From CAXOVX01 sp964213345 (GTDB lineage: Bacteria > Pseudomonadota > Alphaproteobacteria > Rickettsiales > Midichloriaceae): a stretch of 64,000 nt of DNA. The notes beneath the pieces were generated by a model. It ran no database searches. It saw only the letters and a program-made list of their open reading frames with translations, and had not been told where the DNA came from. Within the stretch, counting starts at the first letter, position 1; each line of letters begins with the position of its first letter. Positions 48,130-57,754 of the stretch are shown piece after piece. The translations under genes were made by a program, and so were the position numbers. The stretch covers positions 7,585-71,584 of the forward strand of contig CAXOVX010000022.1 in NCBI GenBank assembly GCA_964213345.1, in the 5' to 3' direction.

Positions 48130-50760
48130 ATGTGGATCCAGGGCTGGGTTTATGACAAAATAAATGTTTTAGGATGTTCCATGAATTACGTAAATAAAGT
48201 TCAGTTTGAAGACGATAACCTAAATAACAAAGATTTATTTGATTCCATGTCTGAGAAAGAGATAATGCTCTTACGTGCTTGCGCAAAATACCTTGTGCAA
48301 TGTCAATCCCCCAGTTCTTACGACATAATCACTTTAGCACTTGTTAAATATTCTAGCATTGCTAAAAAATTTATTAAATTTTTTCACGCAAAATTTGGTT
48401 GTGAGCATAAATTAAGTTTTGGTGAAATCAGTCAAATAGTCGCAGAAATCGAATATGAAATTGAAAAAACAGTGCAGGAAAGTACTTTTTCTCCGATATT
48501 TCGTGCTTACATAGAACTCATATTGGCCATAAAACGTACCAATTATTACAAAGAAGGTAAAGAGCGTTCTATACCGTGTATAGCTCTCAAAATTAGCTCT
48601 AACGAACTCTCATTCCTACCGTTACCAAAATTATATGCTGAAATTTTCGTCTATTCTCCTGATTTTGAAGGTATTCACCTAAGGAATGGGAAAGTAGCAA
48701 GGGGTGGAATCAGGTGGTCAGATCGCTATCAAGATTACCGTACTGAAGTCCTGGGTTTGGTACAAACACAAATAGTGAAAAATGTGATCATCATACCAAC
48801 GGGAGCAAAAGGTGGTTTTATCGTAAAAGGAGTAGATTCAAGTCAAAAAGATACCTTTTTTAAAAAGGGCGTAGAGTGTTATCGGGCATTCCTAAGGGGT
48901 TTATTAGACATCACGGACAATATTGGCAAAGACAGTATTATAGAAAAACCCAAGCAAGTCCATTGTTACGATGAAGACGATCCATATTTAGTTGTTGCTG
49001 CAGATAAAGGTACAGCAAATTTTTCTGATCATGCAAATGCAATTTCTGCGGAGTATAAATTTTGGCTAGGTGATGCATTTGCTTCTGGTGGAGCAAATGG
49101 GTACAACCATAAAGTAATCGGCATCACTTCGCGTGGTGCATGGATCTCAGGAGTTCAACACTTGACCCGCCTAAATATTGACGTAAACAGAGATTATTTT
49201 ACCGCAATAGGTATAGGCGGTATGTCCGGTGACGTTTTTGGTAATGGTGTATTGTTATCGCAAAAAATGAAATTGATAGCAGCTTTCAGTCATGCCTACA
49301 TTTTTGTTGATCCCAACCCGGATGTTGAGGTGAGTTTTAGGGAAAGACGCCGCCTATTCGACATGGATCACTCCCAATGGACAGATTATGATACTAACAT
49401 AATTTCAGAAGGTGGTGGTATATTTTTGCGTTCTAGTAAAGTCATCAATATCAGTCAGCAAATGTACGGTGCCCTAGGTATTAATCCAGAGGTCAAAGAA
49501 ATGGTACCAGAAGAGCTAATAAGAGCTATATTAAAAGCACCAGTAGATTTACTCATAAACGGTGGGATAGGAACATATGTTAAGGCATCTCGCGAAGATA
49601 ACCAAACAGTATCAGACAAAAGCAATGAAAAACTCAGAATAGATGCAAAAGATCTAAGGGTTAAAGCTGTAATAGAAGGAGCAAATTTAGCTTTTACTCA
49701 ACTAGGAAGAGTAGAGTATGCAAGGAATGGGGGATTAATAAACACTGATTTTGTAGATAATTCAGGTGGAGTAGATTGTTCTGATCATGAGGTAAATTTA
49801 AAAATTTTCTTTGCTACCATGCTGGAAGAAAAAGCAATAACTCTTACAGAGCGCAATGAGTTGTTAACTGCAATGACAGAAGAGGTTGTGCAAGCTGTAC
49901 TGGAAAATAACTATCTGCAAAACCAAATACTATCAATTGAAGAAAGTAAGGCCGTAAAACTAACAACAAAGTATCAGCGCTTCATTACTGATTTAGAAAA
50001 TCAAAAAATATTAAACAGGAAACTTGAAAAATTGCCAAATGATGAAGAATTACAAAATATGCTTTCGCAAAGTTTGGGGTTAACAAGGCCGGAAATAGCG
50101 ATACTTATAGCGTACGCTAAAAGTCATATGGTAAATATATTAAAAAATATTAATTTTAAAGGAGATAGCTATTTCCAAAAGATTTTGTTCAGCTATTTTC
50201 CTAAAGAATTAGTAAATGACCAAAAATTTAGTGCTTATATACCAAAACACAAATTAGCTAATGAGATTATCGCAGTAATTTTGACAAATGATTTCGTGAA
50301 TACTTTGGGATGCTTGCTATTTTACCAGTTATCCTGTCACAACATGTATGATGCACTATCCGTTATCGAAGCATTTATCGTTACTAAGTATGGACTAAAG
50401 TTGGGTCAATGCTGGAAAGCCGTGGAAGGATTAAGAGGTAAGATCGGCGCAAGCGTTCAGCTTAGGTTATTTGACATTTTACAAAATACAATAGAACAAG
50501 GAGTAGGCTGGTTGTTATACAATAAACAGAAGTCTCTAGGCCTTTATAGGGGGGGAATAGGCGAATTTGTTGCATTATGCGTAGCAAATACAGAAAATTT
50601 AGTGCGAATACATGCCGGTGGTAACATAAAAACCACAATGCATGATGATGACTTCATTAGTATAATAGATCGCATAAAGCCTTACGTAGACAGCAGCACG
50701 TTTGACCTCATGCAAATCATACCCACACTCAATAGTGTACTTGAAAACATACTGAGGTAA
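48130..50760 (+). CDS. NAD-glutamate dehydrogenase, N-terminally truncated
   Basis: This 876-residue protein matches the catalytic and C-terminal parts of the large (about 1600-residue) proteobacterial NAD-GDH, which converts glutamate to 2-oxoglutarate. Visible blocks are GGIRWSDRYQDYRTEVLGLV, IIIPTGAKGGFIVKG, GTANFSDHANAISAEYKFWL, GIGGMSGDVFGNGVLLS, FVDPNPDVEVSFRERRRLFD, LLINGGIGTYVKAS and VIEGANLAFTQLGR. About 650-700 N-terminal regulatory residues are missing, and M1 copy 9 lies 90 bp upstream. A start at ATG 48181 is likely better than 48130. The long open catalytic frame argues for recent truncation or continued function as a minimal enzyme. Confidence 0.85.
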   Translation: MWIQGWVYDKINVLGCSMNYVNKVQFEDDNLNNKDLFDSMSEKEIMLLRACAKYLVQCQSPSSYDIITLALVKYSSIAKKFIKFFHAKFGCEHKLSFGEISQIVAEIEYEIEKTVQESTFSPIFRAYIELILAIKRTNYYKEGKERSIPCIALKISSNELSFLPLPKLYAEIFVYSPDFEGIHLRNGKVARGGIRWSDRYQDYRTEVLGLVQTQIVKNVIIIPTGAKGGFIVKGVDSSQKDTFFKKGVECYRAFLRGLLDITDNIGKDSIIEKPKQVHCYDEDDPYLVVAADKGTANFSDHANAISAEYKFWLGDAFASGGANGYNHKVIGITSRGAWISGVQHLTRLNIDVNRDYFTAIGIGGMSGDVFGNGVLLSQKMKLIAAFSHAYIFVDPNPDVEVSFRERRRLFDMDHSQWTDYDTNIISEGGGIFLRSSKVINISQQMYGALGINPEVKEMVPEELIRAILKAPVDLLINGGIGTYVKASREDNQTVSDKSNEKLRIDAKDLRVKAVIEGANLAFTQLGRVEYARNGGLINTDFVDNSGGVDCSDHEVNLKIFFATMLEEKAITLTERNELLTAMTEEVVQAVLENNYLQNQILSIEESKAVKLTTKYQRFITDLENQKILNRKLEKLPNDEELQNMLSQSLGLTRPEIAILIAYAKSHMVNILKNINFKGDSYFQKILFSYFPKELVNDQKFSAYIPKHKLANEIIAVILTNDFVNTLGCLLFYQLSCHNMYDALSVIEAFIVTKYGLKLGQCWKAVEGLRGKIGASVQLRLFDILQNTIEQGVGWLLYNKQKSLGLYRGGIGEFVALCVANTENLVRIHAGGNIKTTMHDDDFISIIDRIKPYVDSSTFDLMQIIPTLNSVLENILR

Positions 50761-50787
50761 AAACCTCACTGAGTTTTTTACAAAAGT

Positions 50788-50957
50788 AGATTTTTTTCGA
50801 AACTCGCTTATCCCGATGGAATGCAAGAAACATACGGAGTACAAAACCGCAATGCATTATGCCCAACTACATTTATAACGTATGCATTGTCATACTGCGG
50901 GGTTTGAGCATCGAAGCAACGCTTCATAACAAGAGTACAGAATTACGAAAGAGGTCC
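50788..50957 (+). repeat. R2 repeat, copy 4 (long form)
   Basis: Left end GATTTTTTTCGAAACTCGCT and right end ACAGAATTACGAAAGAGGTC are inverted. The interior AATGCAAGAAACATACGGAG and TACAAAACCGCAATGCA match R2. An inner palindrome (ATGCATT ... AATGCAT-like around 50852-50890) makes this copy longer. IS982 copy B starts 5 bp further on. Confidence 0.72.
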
Positions 50958-50961
50958 AAAC

Positions 50962-51869
50962 AACCCGAAGAAGGCTAAGGAATGAATAATATAATGCAAT
51001 AAGATGGAGATATGATATCTGTTTAAAGAAGCTGATAAAGGCTAACAAAGAGGAAATATATGGAAATAGATTTTACGGGAATATATTGTTATGTTGATGA
51101 TTTTTGCAAAGGATTTATAAGTATTTTTTAGTTGGAAATACATTTATAAAAGGCAAGAACAAGGAAAGGCAAGAGGAGTAGGAAGTGCAATATGATCCTT
51201 AGTGAGATGGTGACGATAATATTAGGCTACCAAGAGAGTAAGTTTAGTTGTTTTAAATATTACTACCGATATGTGTATGTTAAACACTCGTATGATGCGT
51301 ATTTTGCCTATATTATGTATGTTACTGGTATCCAATACTTGAGACATGTAAGGCTCTATGTGGCATTAGACATAAGGTTTTTCGTGGAATTGCTGCAAAA
51401 AGTAGAACAAGCACCGGTTGGTTTTATGGCCTGAAATTACACACAATTTTCAATGATAAAAGCGAATTTGTTTCTATCAGAATTACACCTGGTAATGTTG
51501 ACGACAGAAAGCCTGTCTTGACCATGGCAAAAGGCTTATGGGGAAAATTATTTGGCGATAAAGGATATGTCTCAGAAGGATTAGCAACACAGCTGTTAGA
51601 TCAAGATTTGTTGCTCATTACGAAGCTTAAGAAGAACATGAAAAATAAATTATTACTCCTACAAAATAAGTTTTTGCCCTATAAACGTGCAATTGTTGAA
51701 ACTATTTCCGGCAAACTCAAGCAATTTCAAAGACTATGGCACTCTATGTTCACATCCGTAGAAAATGCTTTTTGTAATCTTATGGCTTGCTTGTATCATA
51801 CCAATTGTCTTACTATAAACCCACTATCTCTACCACTATTATCTTGTAAGCTTATCATTACTTTGGGTT
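50962..51869 (+). mobile_element. decayed IS982-family insertion sequence, copy B
   Basis: Ends AACCCGAAGAAGGCTAAGG (left) and CTTATCATTACTTTGGGTT (right) are inverted. The transposase frame is better than in copy A but still broken. YCYVDDFCKGFI near 51085, YQESKFSCFKYYYRYVYVKH near 51230, ITPGNVDDRKP near 51487, then in one open frame GKLFGDKGYVSEG, LLLITKLKKNMKNKLL and KRAIVETISGKLKQFQRL to near 51740. The middle part with the first DDE residue is deleted or shifted around 51290-51420, so it is inactive. Confidence 0.85.
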
Positions 51870-51892
51870 TGACAAGTAAGAGGTAAGTAGAT

Positions 51893-52008
51893 TTGTTGGG
51901 GATAAAAGATACTTTTAAGGATATTGAAGTAGCTGCAGAGATATCAGATAAGCGGAATAGAAAGGAGATAATTCATAGATTTGATAAAAACCCATATTTA
52001 GTTAAATG
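51893..52008 (+). pseudogene. remnant related to the 20035-20175 fragment
   Basis: The frame reads LLGIKDTFKDIEVAAEISDK and then RKEIIHRFDKNPYLVK before TGA. It shares the IxDTxxD and IIHRFDK blocks with the ftsQ-ddl spacer remnant. It sits between IS982 copy B and IS630 DNA. The parent gene is not recognised. Confidence 0.4.
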
Positions 52009-52200
52009 AAAAATAGTAGTAATGATGATCAAAAAATATTATATGTATGAAAATTTTCATTTACAGTTACTAAGGTAGAGATGATGGGTAGGCCTATAGC
52101 AAAGAATTTTTACCACCATATTCTCCAGAGCTGAACCACACTGACCATTATTGGTTTAAAATCAAAAATTTCATACGTAAAAATTTGCACCTGATGGACT
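52009..52200 (+). mobile_element. internally deleted IS630 remnant
   Basis: The upstream stretch GAAAAATAGTAGTAATGATG matches the DNA before IS630 at 12340. MGRPIAKNF near 52083 is the transposase N-terminus and jumps straight to FLPPYSPELNHTDHYWFKIK near 52110-52170, the C-terminal catalytic block. About 750 bp between them are gone. Confidence 0.7.
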
Positions 52201-52207
52201 TAAAACA

Positions 52208-52262
52208 CTCCGTATATTCCTTGCATTCCATTAGTAGGAAGTGAAATTTCGAAAGAAGTTTA
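52208..52262 (-). repeat. R2 repeat fragment, copy 5
   Basis: CTCCGTATATTCCTTGCATT and GTGAAATTTCGAAAGAAGTT match the R2 end in reverse. The other half is missing. Confidence 0.6.
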
Positions 52263-52520
52263 ATCTTATAGTTGTCTTGTTGTGTGATGAAATGCAAAAC
52301 AGGATTTCTAGCGCAGAAATGCCTGGCTGACAGCGGAAGGTATTCCTCCGGTGGTAAAATATCAACGTATCCACCTTTTAGATGGTATGGACTCTGTTTG
52401 CATCGTGTTTCTCATACATATCTTGGGGTTTTTTTTATAACAAAAAAACCTCTTATAGCGCGAGTGGTCACACTATTACGCACCTCAGACTTTCAAAAAC
52501 AAGTCTAACGAACTTGATCT
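52263..52520. other. unassigned spacer
   Basis: A 78-codon plus-strand open frame lies here but shows no family features and no ribosome-binding site. AGACTT at 52487-52492 can pair with AAGTCT at 52501-52506, a weak hairpin downstream of the lipoprotein gene. Nothing else is recognised. Confidence 0.35.
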
Positions 52521-53117
52521 TTATCCTTCTATAACATAGGGACTCAACACAAAATCTATTTTTTGCTGCATTTCTGTCGCTAAAATTGATAAAAGATCTT
52601 GAACCTGTTCAACTAAAACATTACGCTGCTCGGCTAGAGAAATTTTCTGTTGCCCAGTTGAAATACTGACAATATCTCGTTTGTTATGCACATCAATTGC
52701 AATATTTATGTTATTGTGAGTGATACCATCTTCTAATAGCAACGATACCCTATAAGAACATAAAAATGCTTTTTTTGCGGTACTGTTTTTTATCTGAGTT
52801 ATGTTTTCAACTTCTTCTATTTTTGCCTTGTCTATTGTAATCGTTAATTTCCCTTGAGCACCATGTGCACGCATTCTATAACTCAGCCAATCAATCAATG
52901 ACTGGCGAGGCAGAACATTAGCAATATTCGTGGTATTTTCGCGCCCTATATCATTATTTATGATCTCTATATTGGCAACATTAAATACAAAATTTTTATT
53001 ATCTTGTTCTCGTGCTGCTTTGGGTGCAACCTGTACCTGTTGTACAGTCGTTGTGCAGCCTACAAAAAAGAAAAAAGCAACTATTATGATGAAGAGAGAG
53101 ACCCTACATGTACTCAT
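52521..53117 (-). CDS. putative lipoprotein
   Basis: This 198-residue protein has a classic lipoprotein signal (VSLFIIIVAFFFFVGCTTTV) with the lipobox Cys at about residue 21. The mature part is a single domain (RQSLIDWLSYRMRAHGAQGK, LTITIDKAKIEEVENI, VSLLLEDGITHNNINIAIDV) with alternating beta strands. I do not recognise the family, though the layout resembles small outer-membrane lipoproteins. It overlaps the MFS gene by one base, so the two are translationally coupled. Confidence 0.75.
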   Translation of the reverse strand: MSTCRVSLFIIIVAFFFFVGCTTTVQQVQVAPKAAREQDNKNFVFNVANIEIINNDIGRENTTNIANVLPRQSLIDWLSYRMRAHGAQGKLTITIDKAKIEEVENITQIKNSTAKKAFLCSYRVSLLLEDGITHNNINIAIDVHNKRDIVSISTGQQKISLAEQRNVLVEQVQDLLSILATEMQQKIDFVLSPYVIEG

Positions 53118-54442
53118 TAATTAATACCCCGTACTATTCTTTTTCTTTTTTCATTTACAGCTATGATTATTAAGCCTATCACAGCTGCTCCCATAGCTAG
53201 TGGTATAGGCAGAATACCCTTAACTAAGGCCTCCTTGGTATAGGCAAAATTTTCTCCAGTGCTAGTAGTAGCAAAAGAGTAAAATGCTACAAGCTTTGCC
53301 AGCAAGATATGGAATACATAACCAAATATCATGATGATCATGTTAGCGGTGGCATTAGCTAAAGCAACCAACCTAACAGGGGCAAACGTACTAGCCTTAT
53401 CTATAACAGGTATTTGATATGCTGAAGCCAGTCCCACAGAAAACAGGGCAACGCATAAAAATTTCACTTCAGATCCAAATATACTAAACGAAATGTTCCC
53501 TTTTCCAGTAAGGAACATGGTAAAGGCTGCCAACATAACAACACCAGATAATATGATGACGCTATAATATGCGCGCGTTTTTTCCACTATAAACCCTAAC
53601 ATAGGAAATCCTATTGCTGTACCTATAACAATCAAAGTGGCAACGATGCCAGCTTCTTGCTGATTGAAGCCATATATGTTCTGAAAAAACACTCCACCCC
53701 ATAAATCGGCAAACCCCTCTAATGGAGCCACCATCAGTCCGCCCATAAGGCTTATTAGAAGTATGTTGCGATTACATAAAACAGCTTTGAGATCCGCCAT
53801 TAAGCTGTTTTTCTTACCCTCATTGCACTCTACTTCGTCCTGTACGTAATTTTTAGCATAAATTATCTCCAACTTATCGTTATTAGGTATGATGAAATAC
53901 GCGATAAATGCTAAAACAACCCCGCCTAATACTAGTACTCCAAGTACGGAATGGAAATCGAACTTATATACTAGTGCGCTAAAAGAACTACCACTGCATA
54001 TCGTACTTACTATCATTCCCATGGTAACCATAAGGCCTAACATTAAACTAAATTTCGATTCACCAAAGCAAACTCTGATGAGTTTCATTGCACCTATCGC
54101 TGATGCTGCAGATCCTATGCTAATCAATACTCGCCCCGTAAACACTAACGCCCATGAATTAGAATATATTATTGGTAGCAGCCCTGCAGCTACCATTAAT
54201 ATGCAAAAACCTAAGACTTTCTTAGCTCCCAGTTTATCAACAAGAATACCAATGGGAATATGAGCTAGCACGTAACCAACATAGTATATGCCGGCAAAAT
54301 GGCCAATTTGCTCAGTACTAACGTGAAATTTAGCTATTAAATCATTCATAATAACTCCAGGGAGTAACCTCAACACGTATACATACGCGTAAAACGCAGC
54401 TAAAATAACCCAAATTCCCCAAGATAAAACCACAGGAGCCAT
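53117..54442 (-). CDS. MFS transporter
   Basis: This 441-residue protein has twelve hydrophobic segments. The MFS loop motif between segments 2 and 3 is visible (GILVDKLGAKKVLGF), along with RLLPGVIMNDLIAKFHVS in the first loop. It resembles the transporters of small organic solutes common in Rickettsiales. Substrate cannot be told from sequence. Its last base is shared with the lipoprotein start codon region downstream. Confidence 0.88.
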   Translation of the reverse strand: MAPVVLSWGIWVILAAFYAYVYVLRLLPGVIMNDLIAKFHVSTEQIGHFAGIYYVGYVLAHIPIGILVDKLGAKKVLGFCILMVAAGLLPIIYSNSWALVFTGRVLISIGSAASAIGAMKLIRVCFGESKFSLMLGLMVTMGMIVSTICSGSSFSALVYKFDFHSVLGVLVLGGVVLAFIAYFIIPNNDKLEIIYAKNYVQDEVECNEGKKNSLMADLKAVLCNRNILLISLMGGLMVAPLEGFADLWGGVFFQNIYGFNQQEAGIVATLIVIGTAIGFPMLGFIVEKTRAYYSVIILSGVVMLAAFTMFLTGKGNISFSIFGSEVKFLCVALFSVGLASAYQIPVIDKASTFAPVRLVALANATANMIIMIFGYVFHILLAKLVAFYSFATTSTGENFAYTKEALVKGILPIPLAMGAAVIGLIIIAVNEKRKRIVRGIN

Positions 54443-54558
54443 ATTTCTACCTATCCATAACCTAAAAGACGCTATTTCCTCAAAACAAAGACTGGATTGT
54501 ATAACACACGAATCATCTAGTAAAGAAGCATTTTACATGTACTGGAAAATCAAAGCTT

Positions 54559-55761
54559 TCATTTTGAAAAACTCTTTTCTACACTGGCACGATTCTGTTT
54601 GGAAAGTTCCCCAAGACAGCTCTTCACATTCAAATTTCCAAGAACCTGCTCTGATGTTTGGTTATAAATGCTACCTTTGTTCACTAAGCATATAGAGTCT
54701 GCTGCTTCTATACTATAAACATTTACATCATATGCTTTTGGAGCTTGGATTTTCGGTACAACAGTGAGCGGAATGCCATCCGAAAATAAGTCAGAAGATT
54801 CAACGCATGTCAAATAAAGTACAGGTCTCTCTGTTTTTTTATAAGTATCATATAATGCCCGGTTAACTCCTGCTACTGAGGTTGAGTCTAGCATTACCAC
54901 GTCCGCTTTTTCTGGCAATCCTTTATCAATAAATTGCTGAAGTAGTATCGTTTCTACGCCGCCATAACAACCAGGAATTTTTATCACAGTTGAATTCTTG
55001 CCATCCGTCTTATTCATCATAACACTCTCATCATAACATTTATAATGCATATCCATTGACACTACATGAACATGATCATATCCCTTGGTAAACCCTGGCT
55101 CTTTTTGCCACTGTACATTGCCAGCACCGAGTACAAAATAAAAAAGAATCTTTTTCTCTTCACAATTAACCAATTTCTCGATGTCACTGGATATAAAATC
55201 CAAAACTTCACTAAATTTCTTCCCTTGCTTACCTTCATTTTTTTCATACTCCTTCAGCTGATTCATCTCCTGCTCAATACTTTTGCTAATATCTGGAAAT
55301 CGACTGTTAATCGGTTGTAGATTATTTTTTTCTACCACAATCTTCTGTATATTCTCTAGCAAAGCAGCATCCATAACAGGTTTGACTTTCGTGTAAACTG
55401 CCATACCATCTAGTAACGCAAAAGCCTGATAGAACCTTCCTATGATTGTCATCACTAATTTGACACTAGGATTCTTCCCGTACGCACTTATTTGTTTTTG
55501 TAAATCGTCATAGACTACGCAGAATTCGGCGGCCTTAATATCAGACAGCAACCCTACATCTCCAATTCCCTCTTTCGTGCAGATTGCTCTTATATCCCTA
55601 AAATACTTTACATCTTCTACATCTTTTATCAATTTTACACATTGTAAAATATCTTCAACTCCCGGATTCTTGTTATCTTCAAGCACTTGCATTTGCTTCG
55701 TTAATTCATTACTTCCCACGCTCCCCGTATTTTTCATATCGCCGCCCCATTTTTTGCCCAT
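54559..55761 (-). CDS. unrecognised 400-residue protein
   Basis: No family is recognised. The N-terminal 200 residues are helical (LLENIQKIVVEKNNLQ, EQEMNQLKEYEKNEGKQGKK). The second half has alternating strands and helices with a glycine turn, FYFVLGAGNVQWQKEPGF near 216-233. It continues with HVHVVSMDMHY, ADVVMLDSTSVAGVNRALYD and RPVLYLTCVESSDL. That layout looks Rossmann-like, possibly nucleotide or SAM binding. No signal peptide is seen. MKNTGSV at residue 9 is an alternative start. Neighbours on the same strand are also unrecognised, which suggests an accessory or effector locus. Confidence 0.6.
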   Translation of the reverse strand: MGKKWGGDMKNTGSVGSNELTKQMQVLEDNKNPGVEDILQCVKLIKDVEDVKYFRDIRAICTKEGIGDVGLLSDIKAAEFCVVYDDLQKQISAYGKNPSVKLVMTIIGRFYQAFALLDGMAVYTKVKPVMDAALLENIQKIVVEKNNLQPINSRFPDISKSIEQEMNQLKEYEKNEGKQGKKFSEVLDFISSDIEKLVNCEEKKILFYFVLGAGNVQWQKEPGFTKGYDHVHVVSMDMHYKCYDESVMMNKTDGKNSTVIKIPGCYGGVETILLQQFIDKGLPEKADVVMLDSTSVAGVNRALYDTYKKTERPVLYLTCVESSDLFSDGIPLTVVPKIQAPKAYDVNVYSIEAADSICLVNKGSIYNQTSEQVLGNLNVKSCLGELSKQNRASVEKSFSK

Positions 55762-56060
55762 TGCAGTATCAAAGTCACTGCTACAAGTGTAGCATTCACC
55801 TAACGTGAAGTTGATACTAAGTATCAGTAACCCCCGTAAAAGTGACCGTCAACCTATAGTGTAGAAATTTGAGTATGATTTGCGAAAAATGACAACGAAA
55901 TATTGCATATTGTTGAAATAAAGATGCACTACAAGTAAAAAAATGCTCTAAATTGGTGAACGGGGGGCTGTTGGGGGAGAACAAATCCCCCATGCAGGTT
56001 ATTAACGATAATTTTTTGGTGCCTACACCTTTCCTTGCACTAAATACTTATTTCGTTTTC
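55762..56060. other. spacer with a G/C hairpin
   Basis: GGGGGA at 55973-55978 can pair with TCCCCC at 55986-55991 around a 7-base loop. No T-run follows on either strand, so a terminator role is doubtful. Otherwise nothing is recognised in this 299-bp gap. Confidence 0.35.
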
Positions 56061-57545
56061 TTACTGCCTTTTTTTATCTCCGGACGCTCCCTGCCCGCGC
56101 TGATTCTGCAGCATGTTTACAAATTTGGACACATCCTCATACTGTAGTTTATTCGATATATTACTTGCTTTTAAGTTATCAAGAACATGTTCTTTAAAAT
56201 CAGCTAGACCACTAACTATTGACTGTTTAACGCCATCAGCTTCTCTGTTGTGATGAAATACTTCTGCAATTTTATGGCACAACCCCAACAAGGCTTTTAC
56301 TACATAGCCAAATACCATCTCAAATTTACCATGAGGTCCATTTCGCTCCTCTAATTCACGCTGAACATCTGATACAAACAATTTGAACGATCCGCTGATG
56401 TCACCAGGCATTAAAGCATTGATGTCAGTAACTAGTTGTTGGTTACCATATTTCAACATTTCAGCCTTATCACCAGTTTGGAATTCATTTGCAGTTATGC
56501 AATCAGTAAGAATTTTTATAAGGGCAGTCCGCTCTCTCCCCTGAGTTGATATAAGTCGATCAAAAGGACCATTCTTTGCCAATGGAAGAGTAGCAAAATC
56601 TCTTTTTAGAGAATCAGGCGTATCATCTTTGGTCCACCCCTGAACCTCTTCTTGAAGGATACCATGTTGCATTTCATTAATGACCAAATTAGTGTGTCCA
56701 GTTTTTGTGGAGCAAATCAAAGTTGGAGTATTCGGCATTTCTTTATCCGGAAATGTGATCACGTTATATTTTCCACCAAAAAGTGTGTGATCTTTGAAGT
56801 TTACACCAAGCTGAGCACAGAATGCATTTCTCTCACTAGAAGATGAAGAACTTTTACTCAGTGATAAGGTGTTACTCGTTTTGTTTTGAGCAATCATTTC
56901 ATAATTTTGCATAAAATTATCGCTTCCTATAGCTGCCTCACCAACTACACCTGCTATAGACTGAGACATACCTTTCAACATAATAAAGCTGGCCAAAGCT
57001 GCCAATCCCAAATTCAAAGGGTCAGGAGCACTCAGAGTAGCATTGCAATCGTGATTAGCTAGATATACCAGCTCTGCAACTCCAACAGAGCCATTTCTTA
57101 TCTTTTCTATCAATAACTGAATTTCATTTTTTTGTGATGCGTAATTTTGCTTTTGAAAGTCACCAACCATTTCGTTTAAAGCTGCATTTGGGCAATTAAA
57201 TTTTTCAAAATCGTTCATTTCAGCACTAAGCTTATCTAGGAGCTTTCCTCCATCTTCTGCCTTGCCACTTTTTACCAGGGTTGCTGCTTGAATTAGATAT
57301 CCGTATATCAAAGAGCGCTTACTGCAATTGTTATCGCCACGTATTGCAATTCTTGTCTCCTTCGTTACCCCTGGAGCACTGTTCCACATTTGCTCCTCCC
57401 CCTTTGCGTACTTTGCTGCTTTTCCAGCTACGACAGCAGGAAATGCACCCAAAATGTCATAATCTTCTTCTGCACCAATACTTTGAAGCTTAGCCTGTGT
57501 TTTATTTCTAAACAAATCCAGGACATTTTTCTCATGATCTAACAT
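56061..57545 (-). CDS. unrecognised protein with OTU-like Cys/His pattern
   Basis: The preferred start is ATG 57543-57545 (MLDHEKNVLDLF, 494 residues), because the upstream 26 codons from 57623 are low-complexity Ile/Tyr and AAGG lies before the internal ATG. IAIRGDNNCSKRSLIYGYL at residues 66-84 resembles the OTU cysteine-protease motif DGNCxxRS with Cys 74. A middle block VGVAELVYLANHDCNATL resembles the Gly-Glu-Leu helix of OTU domains. TKTGHTNLVI places a His at residue 284, as in the C-terminal OTU HxN motif. This is inference from pattern only. OTU enzymes of intracellular bacteria cut host ubiquitin. The C-terminal 200 residues are helical. Confidence 0.5.
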   Translation of the reverse strand: MLDHEKNVLDLFRNKTQAKLQSIGAEEDYDILGAFPAVVAGKAAKYAKGEEQMWNSAPGVTKETRIAIRGDNNCSKRSLIYGYLIQAATLVKSGKAEDGGKLLDKLSAEMNDFEKFNCPNAALNEMVGDFQKQNYASQKNEIQLLIEKIRNGSVGVAELVYLANHDCNATLSAPDPLNLGLAALASFIMLKGMSQSIAGVVGEAAIGSDNFMQNYEMIAQNKTSNTLSLSKSSSSSSERNAFCAQLGVNFKDHTLFGGKYNVITFPDKEMPNTPTLICSTKTGHTNLVINEMQHGILQEEVQGWTKDDTPDSLKRDFATLPLAKNGPFDRLISTQGRERTALIKILTDCITANEFQTGDKAEMLKYGNQQLVTDINALMPGDISGSFKLFVSDVQRELEERNGPHGKFEMVFGYVVKALLGLCHKIAEVFHHNREADGVKQSIVSGLADFKEHVLDNLKASNISNKLQYEDVSKFVNMLQNQRGQGASGDKKRQ

Positions 57546-57754
57546 AATTACCTTTTTTGATATATTTATAATATATAACGGATTTATATATATATTATAA
57601 TCTATAATACCCAAAACGATCATTAAAAAAAAATATTTAGGACTGTTTTTCGACTACTAAATTTTAGCTTACCTTCCGTTTTTGCAGCACGTTTGCAAAC
57701 CTACCACATTTTCCCCTTTTCATAAGTATTGAATAAAAAGTAAAGGAGCAAAAA

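Noticed and set aside
52272..52508. 78-codon open frame as a gene
   Set aside because: It has no start signal, no family features, and sits in IS debris.
55973..55991. hairpin as a terminator
   Set aside because: No T-run follows the stem on either strand.
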